A stretch of DNA of 44,765 nucleotides from the NCBI GenBank assembly GCA_002397315.1, contig DHAE01000025.1, positions 320,635 to 365,399 of the forward strand. Direction: 5' to 3'. Positions 15,868 to 26,095 of this stretch are shown here, piece by piece. How positions within the stretch are numbered: position 1 is the first letter of the stretch; every line of letters starts with the position of its first letter. The notes below the pieces were generated by a model. The model made no database searches and was not told where the DNA came from. It saw nothing but the letters and a program-made list of their open reading frames with translations. The translations under genes and the position numbers were made by a program. Source of the stretch: Comamonadaceae bacterium UBA4962 (lineage in GTDB: Bacteria > Pseudomonadota > Gammaproteobacteria > Burkholderiales > Burkholderiaceae_C).

Positions 15868-17228
15868 ATGGCCCTTTCCTCCCCCACACCGCCGTCCCGG
15901 CCCGATCCCCACCGCAGACGCCTGCTCGCGCAGGCGGCGGGGCTGTCGTCCCTCATGGCGGCCCCGCTCCTGCTGGAAGGCTGCGGCGGCGGGGAGGGCG
16001 AGGCCAGTGCGGCCGGGCCGCAGCGGCTTCCCCCCCGCTCCCTGCCGCTGCGCGCGAGCTGGATCTCGACGGTCCTGAACCTGGACTGGCCGTCTGCGGA
16101 GTCGGTGCGGATCGCCGACGATGCCCAACGCGCCGCCGTGCAGCAGGCGGAGTTGCTGCGCATGCTCGACGACGCCGTCGCCACCGGCCTCACCGCGGTG
16201 ATCTTCCAGGCCAAGCCGTGCGCGGACGCGTTCTACGCCTCCGATCTGCTGCCCTGGTCGCCCTACCTGACCGGCACGCTGGGCCGGCATCCCGGATTCG
16301 ATCCGCTGGCCTTCGCCGTCGAGCAGGCGCACGCGAGGGGGCTGGAGTTGCATGCCTGGCTCAATCCGTACCGGGTGTCGATGGGCGTGGGCCCGGACAC
16401 GGTGCGGATGCTGGCCGGCGTGCCCGCCGACGGCCCGCCCAGTATCTACCGCACCCGGCCCGACTGGATCCGCACGGCCGCCCGGCGCTTCGTGCTCGAT
16501 CCGGGGCTGCCCGAAGTGCGGGCCTGGCTGGGTGGCGTGGTGGCCGAGATCACGTCGCGCTATGCCGTCGACGCGATCCACTTCGACGATTACTTCTATT
16601 ACGAAACCGCCGATTCGCCCCTGGACGACGCGCAGACCTTCGCCACCTACGGCCGGGGCTTCGCCGACAAGGGCGACTGGCGCCGCCGCAGCACCCGGCT
16701 GCTGGTGCAGGGGCTGTCGGAGCAGTTGCGCGCTGCCAGCCCCGGAGTGCGGTTCGCGGTCAGCCCCGCGGGCGTCTGGCGCAACCGGTCCGACGATCCG
16801 CGCGGCTCCGACACGCGGGCGGGCGCGCCCAGCTACGACACGGCCTTCGCGGATACCCGCGGGTGGGTGCTCGATGGCCTGGTGGACGATATCGTTCCGC
16901 AGGTGTACTGGCCGTTCGCGCGGCAGGCGGTGGGCTACGGCACCATCGCGCGCTGGTGGGCGGACGTGGCGCTGGCCTCGCCCGGCACGCAGGTCCACAT
17001 CGGCATGGCGCTCTACAAGGCGGGGCGGCCCACGGCCCAGGAGCCCGACTGGGGCGTGGAGGACGGCGTGGCGGAAATCCGCCGCCAGGTCGACCTCAAC
17101 GAGTCCACGCCCGGCCTCCATGGCAGCGTGCTGTTCCGCCATGCGTTCCTGCGCGACCCGGCCGCCGCCGCCGCCGCGGCCTACCTGCGGCAGCGGTGGG
17201 CCCCCGCGTCTCCCGGACAATACGTCCC

Positions 17229-17232
<4 letters not shown>
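15868..17232 (+). CDS. GHL10 (DUF187) family glycosyl-hydrolase-like lipoprotein
   Basis: This 454-residue protein begins with a signal that combines a twin-Arg-like RRRLL with a lipobox ending LLLEGC, so it is probably lipidated. The body is a TIM-barrel glycosyl-hydrolase-like domain: LRASWISTVLNLDWPS, AVIFQAKPCADAFY, LHAWLNPYRVS, and AVDAIHFDDYFYYE, the FDDYFY signature of GHL10. Family members are thought to act on cell-wall or surface glycans; the substrate is not known. Its stop overlaps the rlmI start (ATGA), although rlmI also has its own -10-like element. Confidence 0.85.
17216..17221 (+). promoter_or_regulatory. -10-like GACAAT before rlmI
   Basis: GACAAT ends 7 nt before the rlmI ATG, inside the 3' end of the GHL10 gene. 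This fits an internal leaderless promoter, but the ATGA overlap with the upstream gene means coupling is an alternative. Confidence 0.35.
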
Positions 17233-18416
<1,184 letters not shown>

Positions 18417-19945
18417 AGGGCGCCATCTCGACGCGTCCCCGGCCGCCGCGCTTGGCCACATAGCAGGCGGCGTCGGCATCGGCCAGCAGCGCCTCCAGCG
18501 GCTCCTGCGCGCCGCCGAAGAGGCGCACGCCCACGCTGGCGCCGATGTGGAAGCGGTGCCCCGCGGCGTGGAAGGGCTCGCCCCGCAGCGCCTGCACGAT
18601 CTGCGTGCCGATGCGGCAGGCCTCGTCCGCTCCGCAGTGCCGCAGCACGATCACGAATTCGTCGCCCCCCAGCCGCACCAGCACGTCGTCCTGCCGCACG
18701 GACCGCGCGAGCCGTCCGGCCACCTCGCACAGCACCCGGTCGCCCGCAGCGTGGCCGGCTTCGTCGTTCACCGACTTGAAGCCGTCCAGGTCGATGAAGA
18801 GCAGGGCGTGCGGGCCCGGCGCGCAGGAGAGCGCGTGCACCTGCGCGCCCAGGCTGCGGCGGTTGAGCAGCCCGGTCAGTACGTCGTGGCGGGTCTCGGT
18901 GCGCAATTGCTCGGCCAGCACCCGCAATTGCTGCTCGCTTTCCCGGGCGCGCAGTTCCGCGGCACGCAGTTCGCTCTCGTGGCGCTTCACCGCGGAGATG
19001 TCCGTGTGCAGCGCGTAGTGCTGGCCGCCGACGCTGCGGTTCATGGCCACGCGCATCCAGCGGTGCCCGGGCAGCGGCACCTCGAACGGCGCGCCGGCGA
19101 AGTAGGCCGCATCGCGCAGGGCCGCGGCGAGGTCCTGCGCCCGCTGCCGGCGCTCGTCCGGGTCGGGCGCGGCGTCCCACAGCCGCTGCACGATCTGCAC
19201 GTAGGTCGGCTGGTCCAGCGCCGACCGCGAGGGCAGGCCGTACAGCTGCACGAAGCGTTCGTTCGCGAACAGGATGCGGCCTTCGTCGTCCAGCACCGTC
19301 GCGGCTTCGCCGACGTCCTCCAGCATCTGCCGGGTATCGGAGGACGGCAGCGGCACCTGGCCGCCGGGCAGCGGCAGGCCCGCGCCGGAGTTCTCGTCCG
19401 CATGCGCCACGTGCTGCCAGACGCGCACGCTCCAGCCGCCCGGCTGCGGCACCGCGGCCACGCGCAGCCAGCGCCCCCGGTGCTGGAACACGTAGGGCCG
19501 CGTCTGCGTGCGGTGGCGGGCCAGGCCGTCGGCGATGAAGCGGTCGATGTGGGGCAGGTCGTCTGCCGGCAGGCGCCCGAGGTAGAAGCGCCGCAGGTTG
19601 TCGGCATAGCACTCGCCCGCATGCACGTGGCCCTCATGTTCCGGAAAGAAACGCAGGAACGACGGATTCCAGAGAACGGTGCGCTCCTCGGCGTCGAACA
19701 CGCACAGGGCGATGCCCAGCGAGTCCAGCAGCGTGGCGGTCAGGTGGAAGTCCATGGCCTGGAACGGTGGGGAAACAAATCGGTGGGTGCGATCCAATAA
19801 AACTCGACTATGCAGCACTTTCGTGGAGGCGATGTCTTCTGGAAGGACCTGTCCTTGCCGCTGTTGGGGCTTGACAGCCTCGCTAAACTTTTGCCATTGG
19901 CGTGCCGCACCGGCGCGACGCACTTCACCGAAAGCATTCCAGACC

Positions 19946-21037
19946 ATGTCCCTCATTCCCGTCACCATCCTCACCGGTTTCCTCGGCTCGGGCAAGACCA
20001 CGCTGCTCAAGCGCGTGCTCACGGAAGCGCACGGCCAGAAGATCGCCGTCATCGAGAACGAGTTCGGCGAAGAGAACATCGACAACGACATCCTCGTGAC
20101 GGATTCCAAGGAGCAGATCGTGCAGATGAGCAACGGCTGCATCTGCTGCACCATCCGCGAGGACCTGCGCGAGACGCTCCAGCTGCTGGCCGCCAAGCGC
20201 CGCAAGGGCCTGCTGGAGTTCGACCGCATCGTGATCGAGACCACCGGCCTGGCCGATCCCGGCCCGGTGGCCCAGACCTTCTTCATGGACGAGGAGATCG
20301 CCGAGACCTACCTCATCGACTCCATCCTCACTCTGGTGGACGCCAAGCACGCCGCCCAGCAGCTCAACGACCGCCAGGAGGCGCGCCGCCAGGTGGGCTT
20401 CGCCGACCAGATCTTCCTGTCCAAGACCGACCTGGTGCCGGCGGAGGAGACCGACGCGCTGATCCACCGCCTCAAGCACATGAACCCGCGCGCGCCGATC
20501 AAGGCGGTGCATTTCGGCGAGGTGCCGATCGCCGAGGTGCTCGACCTGCGGGGCTTCAACCTGAACGCCAAGCTCGACATCGATCCCGACTTCCTGAAGG
20601 AAGAGGACGGCCACGATCACGGTCACGACCATGCGCATGGCCACGACCACGATCACCACGACCACGACCATGCGCACGGCGAGCACTGCAGTCACCCCTC
20701 GCACCAGCACGGCGGCCATGGCCACCACCATCACCACGACGATGACGTGAAGAGCTTCGTCTACCGTGCCGACCGGCCGTTCGATCCGGCCCGGCTGGAG
20801 GACTTCCTGGGCGCGATCGTCAACATCTACGGCCCCCGCATGCTGCGCTACAAGGGCGTGCTGCACATGAAGGGCACCGAGCGCAAGGTGATCTTCCAGG
20901 GCGTGCACCAGCTCATGGGCAGCGACCTGGGCCCGCAGTGGGCGGAGGGCGAGAAGCGCCAGAGCAAGATGGTCTTCATCGGCATCGAGCTGCCGCAGGA
21001 CATCTTCCAGCAGGGCCTGGAGCAGTGCCTGGTCTGA
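19946..21037 (+). CDS. COG0523 (CobW/ZNG-like) metal-chaperone GTPase with His-rich loop
   Basis: This 363-residue GTPase has GFLGSGKTT (Walker A, 11-19), the metal-binding CxCC motif as CICC (65-68), IETTGLADPGP and SKTD (159-162, guanine specificity). A His/Asp-rich insert spans about 222-265, and the C-terminal CobW_C domain ends with MVFIGIELPQDIF. COG0523 proteins use GTP to deliver metals, often zinc, to target enzymes; the His-rich loop suggests zinc, cobalt or nickel storage. It lies 296 nt upstream of dksA on the same strand. A TTGACA sits at 19871-19876 but no matching -10 was found. No Zur-like palindrome was recognised. Confidence 0.88.
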   Translation: MSLIPVTILTGFLGSGKTTLLKRVLTEAHGQKIAVIENEFGEENIDNDILVTDSKEQIVQMSNGCICCTIREDLRETLQLLAAKRRKGLLEFDRIVIETTGLADPGPVAQTFFMDEEIAETYLIDSILTLVDAKHAAQQLNDRQEARRQVGFADQIFLSKTDLVPAEETDALIHRLKHMNPRAPIKAVHFGEVPIAEVLDLRGFNLNAKLDIDPDFLKEEDGHDHGHDHAHGHDHDHHDHDHAHGEHCSHPSHQHGGHGHHHHHDDDVKSFVYRADRPFDPARLEDFLGAIVNIYGPRMLRYKGVLHMKGTERKVIFQGVHQLMGSDLGPQWAEGEKRQSKMVFIGIELPQDIFQQGLEQCLV

Positions 21038-21110
21038 CGCCTGTCGGGGGCGGCTTGTAGGATAACCGCCACTTCTCGACCCACGGCCGCGCGGACGCGG
21101 GATCGGCCGA

Positions 21111-21116
21111 TACAAT
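21111..21116 (+). promoter_or_regulatory. Candidate -10 of dksA
   Basis: TACAAT about 218 nt before the dksA start would begin transcription near 21123 and give a long leader. No good -35 is visible. Confidence 0.4.
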
Positions 21117-21122
21117 CGCGCC

Positions 21123-21333
21123 CCGGCAAAAACGGGAGGGAACCACCGCCGCACCGGCCGCTTTCGCGGCAAGGGCGGCACGGGTGGGAACCGGGTTTGC
21201 CGCAACGCCGTTCCATCGTCGTGGAAACCGCCGGACGTAGGAGGCGGACTTCTTCCCGTTTGGATCAATTGACCGTACCATCCACGGCACCGTCGCCGGC
21301 CCCCCTGCCGGCGCAGCCAGCCCACTAAATATC
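21123..21333 (+). other. Structured 5' leader candidate of dksA
   Basis: Several pairings are visible in order. AAACGGGA (21130-21137) pairs with TCCCGTTT (21254-21261) as a closing helix. Inside it lie GCCGC-TTTC-GCGGC (21157-21170), GGAAC (21187-21191) with GTTCC (21210-21214), and CCGCC (21228-21232) with GGCGG (21243-21247). The motif GGGAACC occurs twice. I could not match this to a riboswitch class I know. Confidence 0.45.
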
Positions 21334-21831
21334 ATGCCTACGACCCTGCAAGCGCAAACGCCCGTCACGGCCGCCAAGAAAGACCCGAAGCTGGCCAACA
21401 ACTGGAAGACCAAGCCGGCCGAGGAGCTGTCCGACGCCGAGGTGCTTTCCATGCCCGACGGCGAGTACATGAACGAGAAGCAGCTGGCCTTCTTCCGGCA
21501 CAAGCTCGTTCAGCTCAAGCAGGACATGCACAACAACGCAGGCGAGACGACCGAGCACCTGCGCGAGGACACCGTGGTGGTGCCCGATCCGGCAGACCGC
21601 GCCACCATCGAGGAAGAGCATGCGCTGGAGCTGCGCACCCGCGACCGCGAACGCAAGCTGCTCAAGAAGATCGAGCAGTCCATCGCGCGCATCGACGCGG
21701 GCGACTACGGTTACTGCGACGAGACCGGCGAGCCGATCGGGGTCGGCCGCCTGCTGGCACGGCCCACGGCCACCCTGTCGCTGGAAGCCCAGCAGCGCCG
21801 GGAGCTCAAGCAGAAGATGTTCGGGGACTGA
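21334..21831 (+). CDS. dksA: RNA polymerase-binding regulator DksA, zinc-ligand-free type
   Basis: This 165-residue protein is a DksA: a long coiled coil carrying DPADRA at 85-90, where the two Asp and the Ala are the tip residues that act in the RNA polymerase secondary channel. The C-terminal globular domain reads YGYCDETGEPIG then ARPTATLSLEAQQRR. The four zinc cysteines of E. coli DksA are reduced to one (Cys128); the others are Thr, Ser and Ala. It should fold without zinc, as in several alpha- and betaproteobacterial DksA proteins. It works with ppGpp to reset transcription on starvation. There is no Shine-Dalgarno before the ATG. Confidence 0.92.
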   Translation: MPTTLQAQTPVTAAKKDPKLANNWKTKPAEELSDAEVLSMPDGEYMNEKQLAFFRHKLVQLKQDMHNNAGETTEHLREDTVVVPDPADRATIEEEHALELRTRDRERKLLKKIEQSIARIDAGDYGYCDETGEPIGVGRLLARPTATLSLEAQQRRELKQKMFGD

Positions 21832-21851
21832 GTCGGTGTAAGCTCGGCCTT

Positions 21852-21879
21852 GCGGAGGGTGCCGTCCCGCACGCTCCGC
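21852..21879 (+). terminator. Hairpin after dksA, weak terminator candidate
   Basis: GCGGAG-G-GTGC and GCAC-G-CTCCGC form a 10-bp stem with one mismatch and a 6-nt loop, 20 nt after the dksA stop. No T-run follows, so termination is uncertain. Confidence 0.35.
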
Positions 21880-21956
21880 CCGGCATTCCGCCTTTCGCCA
21901 TCTTCCGCCCGGCCGCCTGCGTGCCGCGGCGAGCGCCCCGGAGCCATGACCGTCCC

Positions 21957-23765
21957 ATGAGCAAGGAAGAATCCTCCCGCGGCCTGCTGTCCAAGGTGGT
22001 GCGCTTCGTGCGCAACCCCACCGTCAACTGGAACGAACTCGATTCGATCGACGAGGATCGGGAGAGCCAGTACAGCAAGCAGATGCTCAAGGAGATGATC
22101 GAGCGCAAGCGCCGCAACGACTTCGTGCGGCGCCGCGAATTCGATCAGCTGCGCAAGCTGCGCCAGCGGGAGGCGCTGCACGGCCAGCGTTCCGAAGACC
22201 ACGCCGCCCGCGCCTCGTTCTTCCAGACCAGCATGACCTCGCCGGACGACCGGGCCGTCACGCTCAAGAAGATCGACGAGATCGAGGCGCAGATGTCGCA
22301 GCAGTGGTGGAAGAGCAAACAGTCCACCGGGGCCACGCTGCCCGGCGCCCTCGCTCCCACCCCGCCCGCCGCGCCGGACGCATCCGATGCCGACATCGCC
22401 GCAGCGCACGCGCGCGCGTTCGCGCCGACGGCGCCGGCGAGCCTGCCCGCCGGGCTGCCCGAGGCCGGCGTGCGGCCGCTCTTCTCGGGGGAAAGCGTCG
22501 CGCCTGCCGGTGCGGATTTCGGTGCCGCGACCATTCCCCAGCCCTATCCGGGCGCGGCCGGGCGCGATGCCGCCTTCCCGGTGGCGCCGCCGCTGCTCAC
22601 CGAGCGCGCAGACCCGCAGGACGCCAGGGCCGCCGCGGCCCCGGAGCCGCCGCTCTTCGTGCACGATCCCGACCTGGAGGAGGCCGCCATCCTCTTCGCC
22701 AACGGCGACCACGTCGGGGCGGAGTCCGCACTGCTGCACATGCTGGGCCAGCACGAAAGCGACGGACTGGACCGCCAGGCCGAGTTCTGGATGGCGCTCT
22801 TCGACCTCTACCGCGCCATCGGCGAGCACGAGCGCTTCGAATCCCTGGCGATCGATTTCGCGGCGCGGTTCGGCCGCTCGGCGCCGCTCTGGTTTTCTGT
22901 TCCCGAACTGCTGGGGCTGCAGGTGCCATCCCCGTCGTCGCCGGGGGGAGGCACCGGCGCCGCGGCCGCGCCGCGCGAATTCCTCTGGAGTGCCCCTTCG
23001 GTGCTCACGGCGCAGTCGCTGGCGGCGCTGCAGGCCTCCGTCGCACGGGCCGCACCGCCGCCCTGGACCTTCGCCTGGGCACGCCTCATGTCCATCGACG
23101 AAGCCGCCGTTGCGGGCCTCGCGCAGCTGTTCGGCCGCTGGGCGGACGGCACCGACGCGATCGTCTTCAAGGACGTGGACGCGCTGTCGAGCCTGCTCGA
23201 AGCCCGCACCCCCTCGGGCGACCGGGACGTGGAGCCCGACTGGTGGCGTCTGCGCATGGCCGCGCTCCGGCTCATGGGCCGGCCCGACGAATTCGAGCTG
23301 GTCGCCCTGGACTATTGCGTCACCTACGAAGTGTCGCCCCCTTCCTGGGCGGCGCCGCGCTGCAGCTACACCGACGACAGCGGCGGCCCCGGCGCGGCGG
23401 CGTCCGCGGGAGGCGGCTTCGAAGCGGAGCCTTCCTCGTCGGGTTTCGGCGAACCCAGCTCCCGGCCCGCGGGGCTGGAGGCGGCCGCCCCCGCGGCGAC
23501 GCTCTCCGGGCACATCGAGGGCGATGCCACGCCCATGCTGGAGCCGCTGGAGGCGCACCTGCGCACCGGCGTGCCCTTCGCCATCGGCTGCGACCGGCTC
23601 GCGCGCGTCGATTTCGCGGCGGCCGGCTCGGTCCTCAACTGGACGGCCGCGCAGCAGGCCCAGGGCCACCTGGTGCAGTTCACGCAGATGCCGCGGCTGG
23701 TCGCGGTGTTCTTCAACGTGATCGGCATCAACGAACACGCGCGCATCGTTCCGCGCCGCAACTGA
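21957..23765 (+). CDS. Uncharacterised protein with C-terminal STAS-like domain
   Basis: This is a 602-residue protein of unknown function. The N-terminal 110 residues are charged and helical (KQMLKEMIERKRRNDFVRRR). A Pro/Ala-rich linker follows, then a helical TPR/FimV-like region (about 235-300: DPDLEEAAILFANGDHVGAE). A middle domain of about 130 residues resembles half of a STAS fold (FAWARLMSIDEAAVAGLAQL). The last 100 residues look like a STAS/anti-anti-sigma domain (LSGHIEGDATPMLEPLEAHL to VIGINEHARIVPRR). No signal peptide or membrane segment was seen. It lies between dksA and hslV, which may be conserved synteny in this family. A phospho-switch or scaffold role is inference only. Confidence 0.75.
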   Translation: MSKEESSRGLLSKVVRFVRNPTVNWNELDSIDEDRESQYSKQMLKEMIERKRRNDFVRRREFDQLRKLRQREALHGQRSEDHAARASFFQTSMTSPDDRAVTLKKIDEIEAQMSQQWWKSKQSTGATLPGALAPTPPAAPDASDADIAAAHARAFAPTAPASLPAGLPEAGVRPLFSGESVAPAGADFGAATIPQPYPGAAGRDAAFPVAPPLLTERADPQDARAAAAPEPPLFVHDPDLEEAAILFANGDHVGAESALLHMLGQHESDGLDRQAEFWMALFDLYRAIGEHERFESLAIDFAARFGRSAPLWFSVPELLGLQVPSPSSPGGGTGAAAAPREFLWSAPSVLTAQSLAALQASVARAAPPPWTFAWARLMSIDEAAVAGLAQLFGRWADGTDAIVFKDVDALSSLLEARTPSGDRDVEPDWWRLRMAALRLMGRPDEFELVALDYCVTYEVSPPSWAAPRCSYTDDSGGPGAAASAGGGFEAEPSSSGFGEPSSRPAGLEAAAPAATLSGHIEGDATPMLEPLEAHLRTGVPFAIGCDRLARVDFAAAGSVLNWTAAQQAQGHLVQFTQMPRLVAVFFNVIGINEHARIVPRRN

Positions 23766-23845
23766 AGCCCGGCAACGGCGCCGGAAGGGTCCTGCGGGCC
23801 GCTGCGCTGTTGCAATCCGGGCGCCCGGCCCCACCTCCGGACGCT

Positions 23846-24394
23846 ATGGAACAGTTTCACGGCACCACCATCCTCAGCGTCCGCCGGCAGGCCGCGGACG
23901 GCACCCTCCAGGTCGCCATCGGCGGCGACGGGCAGGTCACGCTCGGCAACATCGTCGTCAAGGGCTCGGCGCGCAAGGTGCGCAAGCTGCACCACGGCAA
24001 GGTGCTCGCGGGCTTCGCGGGGGCCACGGCCGATGCGTTCACGCTGTTCGAGCGCTTCGAGGCGAAGCTGGAGAAGCACCAGGGCCACCTGACCCGCGCC
24101 GCCATCGAACTCACCAAGGACTGGCGCACCGACCGCGTGCTGCGCCGCCTGGAGGCCATGCTGGCCGTGGCCGATGCCAGCGCCTCGCTCATCATCACCG
24201 GCAACGGCGACGTGCTGGAGCCCGAGCAGGGCATCGTGGCGATCGGCTCGGGCGGCGCCTACGCGCATTCGGCCGCCAAGGCGCTCTTGAACCACACCGA
24301 GCTGTCCGCCGAGGAGATCGTGCGCAAGTCGCTCGCGATCGCGGGCGAGCTGTGCATCTACACGAACATGCACCACACCGTCGAAACGCTCTGA
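23846..24394 (+). CDS. hslV: ATP-dependent protease subunit HslV
   Basis: This 182-residue protein is the proteolytic subunit of HslUV, a proteasome-like Thr protease. The conserved TTILSVRR block gives the catalytic Thr after removal of a short propeptide, MEQFHG. GGDGQVTLGN, GFAGATADAFTLFERFE and DWRTDRVLRRLEA are family hallmarks. HslV degrades misfolded and regulatory proteins with HslU. It is followed 70 nt later by hslU, in the usual order. Confidence 0.96.
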   Translation: MEQFHGTTILSVRRQAADGTLQVAIGGDGQVTLGNIVVKGSARKVRKLHHGKVLAGFAGATADAFTLFERFEAKLEKHQGHLTRAAIELTKDWRTDRVLRRLEAMLAVADASASLIITGNGDVLEPEQGIVAIGSGGAYAHSAAKALLNHTELSAEEIVRKSLAIAGELCIYTNMHHTVETL

Positions 24395-24464
24395 CGGGCC
24401 GCCCGTCCGCCTGCCTTTCTTCTTCCCTGCCGGTTCCCGGCCCGTTCCGTCCCGAGTGAACACC

Positions 24465-25781
24465 ATGTCGTCCATGACCCCCCAGGAAATCGTCTCCGAA
24501 CTCGATCGCCACATCGTCGGCCAGTCGGGCGCCAAGCGCGCCGTCGCGATCGCGCTGCGCAACCGCTGGCGCCGCCAGCAGGTCGATGCCGGCCTGCGCC
24601 AGGAGATCACCCCGAAGAACATCCTCATGATCGGCCCCACCGGCGTGGGCAAGACCGAGATCGCCCGGCGCCTCGCGCGGCTGGCGGACGCACCCTTCAT
24701 CAAGGTCGAGGCCACGAAGTTCACCGAGGTGGGCTACGTCGGCAAGGACGTGGATTCGATCGTGCGCGACCTCGTCGAGGTGGCCGTCAAGCAGAAGCGC
24801 GAGGCGGACGTGAAGAAGATGCGCGCCCGCGCCGAGGATGCCGCGGAGGACCGCATCCTGGACGTGCTGGTGCCCTCCGCCCGCACCGGCGAGCAACCGG
24901 CCGACAACACCGCCCGCCAGGTGTTCCGCAAGAAGCTGCGCGAAGGGCAGCTGGACGACAAGGAAATCGAGATCGACCTCGCCGACGCCCGGCCCCAGTT
25001 GGAGATCATGGGCCCGCAGGGCATGGAGGAGATGGCCGAGCAGTTGCGCGGCATGTTCAGCCAGATGGGCCAGGAACGCCGCAAGACGCGCAAGCTGCGC
25101 ATCGCCGAGGCGCTCAAGCTCCTCACCGACGAAGAGGCCGGCAAGCTGGTGAACGAGGAGGACGTGAAGACCCGCGCGCTGCAGAACGCCGAGCAGAACG
25201 GCATCGTCTTCATCGACGAGATCGACAAGGTCGCCACGCGCCAGGAAGCCAGCGGCTCCGACGTGTCGCGCCAGGGCGTGCAGCGCGACCTGCTGCCGCT
25301 GGTCGAGGGCACCACGGTGAGCACCAAGTACGGCATGGTGAAGACCGACCACATCCTCTTCATCGCCTCGGGCGCTTTCCATCTCGCCAAGCCCAGCGAC
25401 CTGATCCCCGAGTTGCAGGGGCGCTTCCCGATCCGCGTCGAGCTGGAGTCGCTCTCGGTGGGCGACTTCGAGGCCATCCTCACGCAGACGCATGCTTCTC
25501 TGGTGAAGCAGTACGAGGCGCTGCTGGCCACCGAAGGCGTCACGCTGGAGTTCGTGCCCGAGGGCATCACGCGGCTGGCACGCATCGCCTTCGAGGTGAA
25601 CGAACGCACCGAGAACATCGGCGCGCGGCGGCTCTCGACCGTGATGGAGCGGCTGCTGGACGAGGTGAGCTTCGATGCCACGAAGCTGTCCGGCCAGACC
25701 GTGCGGATCGACGCCGCGTACGTCGACGGGCGCCTGCAGACCCTCAGCCAGGACGAAGACCTTTCGCGCTACATCCTGTAA
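24465..25781 (+). CDS. hslU: ATP-dependent protease ATPase subunit HslU
   Basis: This 438-residue AAA+ unfoldase is the partner of HslV. Walker A GPTGVGKT is at 57-64, FTEVGYVGKDVDSIVRDL contains the pore GYVG motif, the I-domain lies around 110-235, Walker B is GIVFIDEIDK, and the C-terminal DEDLSRYIL tail inserts into HslV to activate it. The length fits the family (about 440). The start at 24465 was taken; a GTG at 24456 and an ATG at 24474 are alternatives. Confidence 0.96.
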   Translation: MSSMTPQEIVSELDRHIVGQSGAKRAVAIALRNRWRRQQVDAGLRQEITPKNILMIGPTGVGKTEIARRLARLADAPFIKVEATKFTEVGYVGKDVDSIVRDLVEVAVKQKREADVKKMRARAEDAAEDRILDVLVPSARTGEQPADNTARQVFRKKLREGQLDDKEIEIDLADARPQLEIMGPQGMEEMAEQLRGMFSQMGQERRKTRKLRIAEALKLLTDEEAGKLVNEEDVKTRALQNAEQNGIVFIDEIDKVATRQEASGSDVSRQGVQRDLLPLVEGTTVSTKYGMVKTDHILFIASGAFHLAKPSDLIPELQGRFPIRVELESLSVGDFEAILTQTHASLVKQYEALLATEGVTLEFVPEGITRLARIAFEVNERTENIGARRLSTVMERLLDEVSFDATKLSGQTVRIDAAYVDGRLQTLSQDEDLSRYIL

Positions 25782-25806
25782 GAAGCGCACTTTTCCTACA
25801 GACAAA

Positions 25807-25830
25807 CGGGAGTTTTGCAGAAAATTCCCG
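25807..25830 (+). other. 10-bp hairpin directly after hslU
   Basis: CGGGAGTTTT and AAAATTCCCG pair fully (one G-U) around a GCAG loop, 25 nt after the hslU stop. There is no T-run, so it is perhaps a 3'-end stabiliser upstream of the main terminator. Confidence 0.5.
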
Positions 25831-25857
25831 GGTTGCTCCGCCGCCGCCCGCGCATTC

Positions 25858-25882
25858 GCCGCCGGGCGGCGGCTTTGCTTTT
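25858..25882 (+). terminator. Intrinsic terminator of hslVU
   Basis: GCCGCC (25858-25863) and GGCGGC (25868-25873) form a stem with a 4-nt loop, followed by TTTGCTTTT. This is a standard rho-independent terminator 76 nt after hslU. Confidence 0.75.
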
Positions 25883-26083
25883 GCGCCACAGTCGGGCCGC
25901 CCCGATGACGCCCCGCGCGGTTCCCGCAACGGGCGCACCCTCAGGTATCACCTGCATACGGTCCGCTAAGTGCTTGTCCATCAACGGATTTTGCCATCCC
26001 CAGATTTTGTCAATCGGCGCTAAGTTGTTGATTTCATTGCAATACTTTGTTGCACCCGGACCGCCGTTCGGGGCTTTTCCTGC

Positions 26084-26089
26084 TACAGT
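26084..26089 (+). promoter_or_regulatory. Extended -10 of the dcw operon (mraZ promoter)
   Basis: TGCTACAGT has the extended -10 form TGnTAnAnT. It would start transcription near 26096, at the first AAGTG box. No -35 at 17 nt was found, as is usual for extended -10 promoters. Confidence 0.45.
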
Positions 26090-26095
26090 GCAAAA

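Noticed and set aside
19871..19899. TTGACA at 19871-19876 as the promoter of the COG0523 gene
   Set aside because: The hexamer 17 nt downstream is CCATTG, not a plausible -10; TAAACT at 19884 is too close to be its partner.
21123..21333. dksA leader as a cobalamin, SAM/SAH or mini-ykkC riboswitch
   Set aside because: None of the core sequence motifs of those classes that I can recall are present; it is kept only as an unassigned structured leader.
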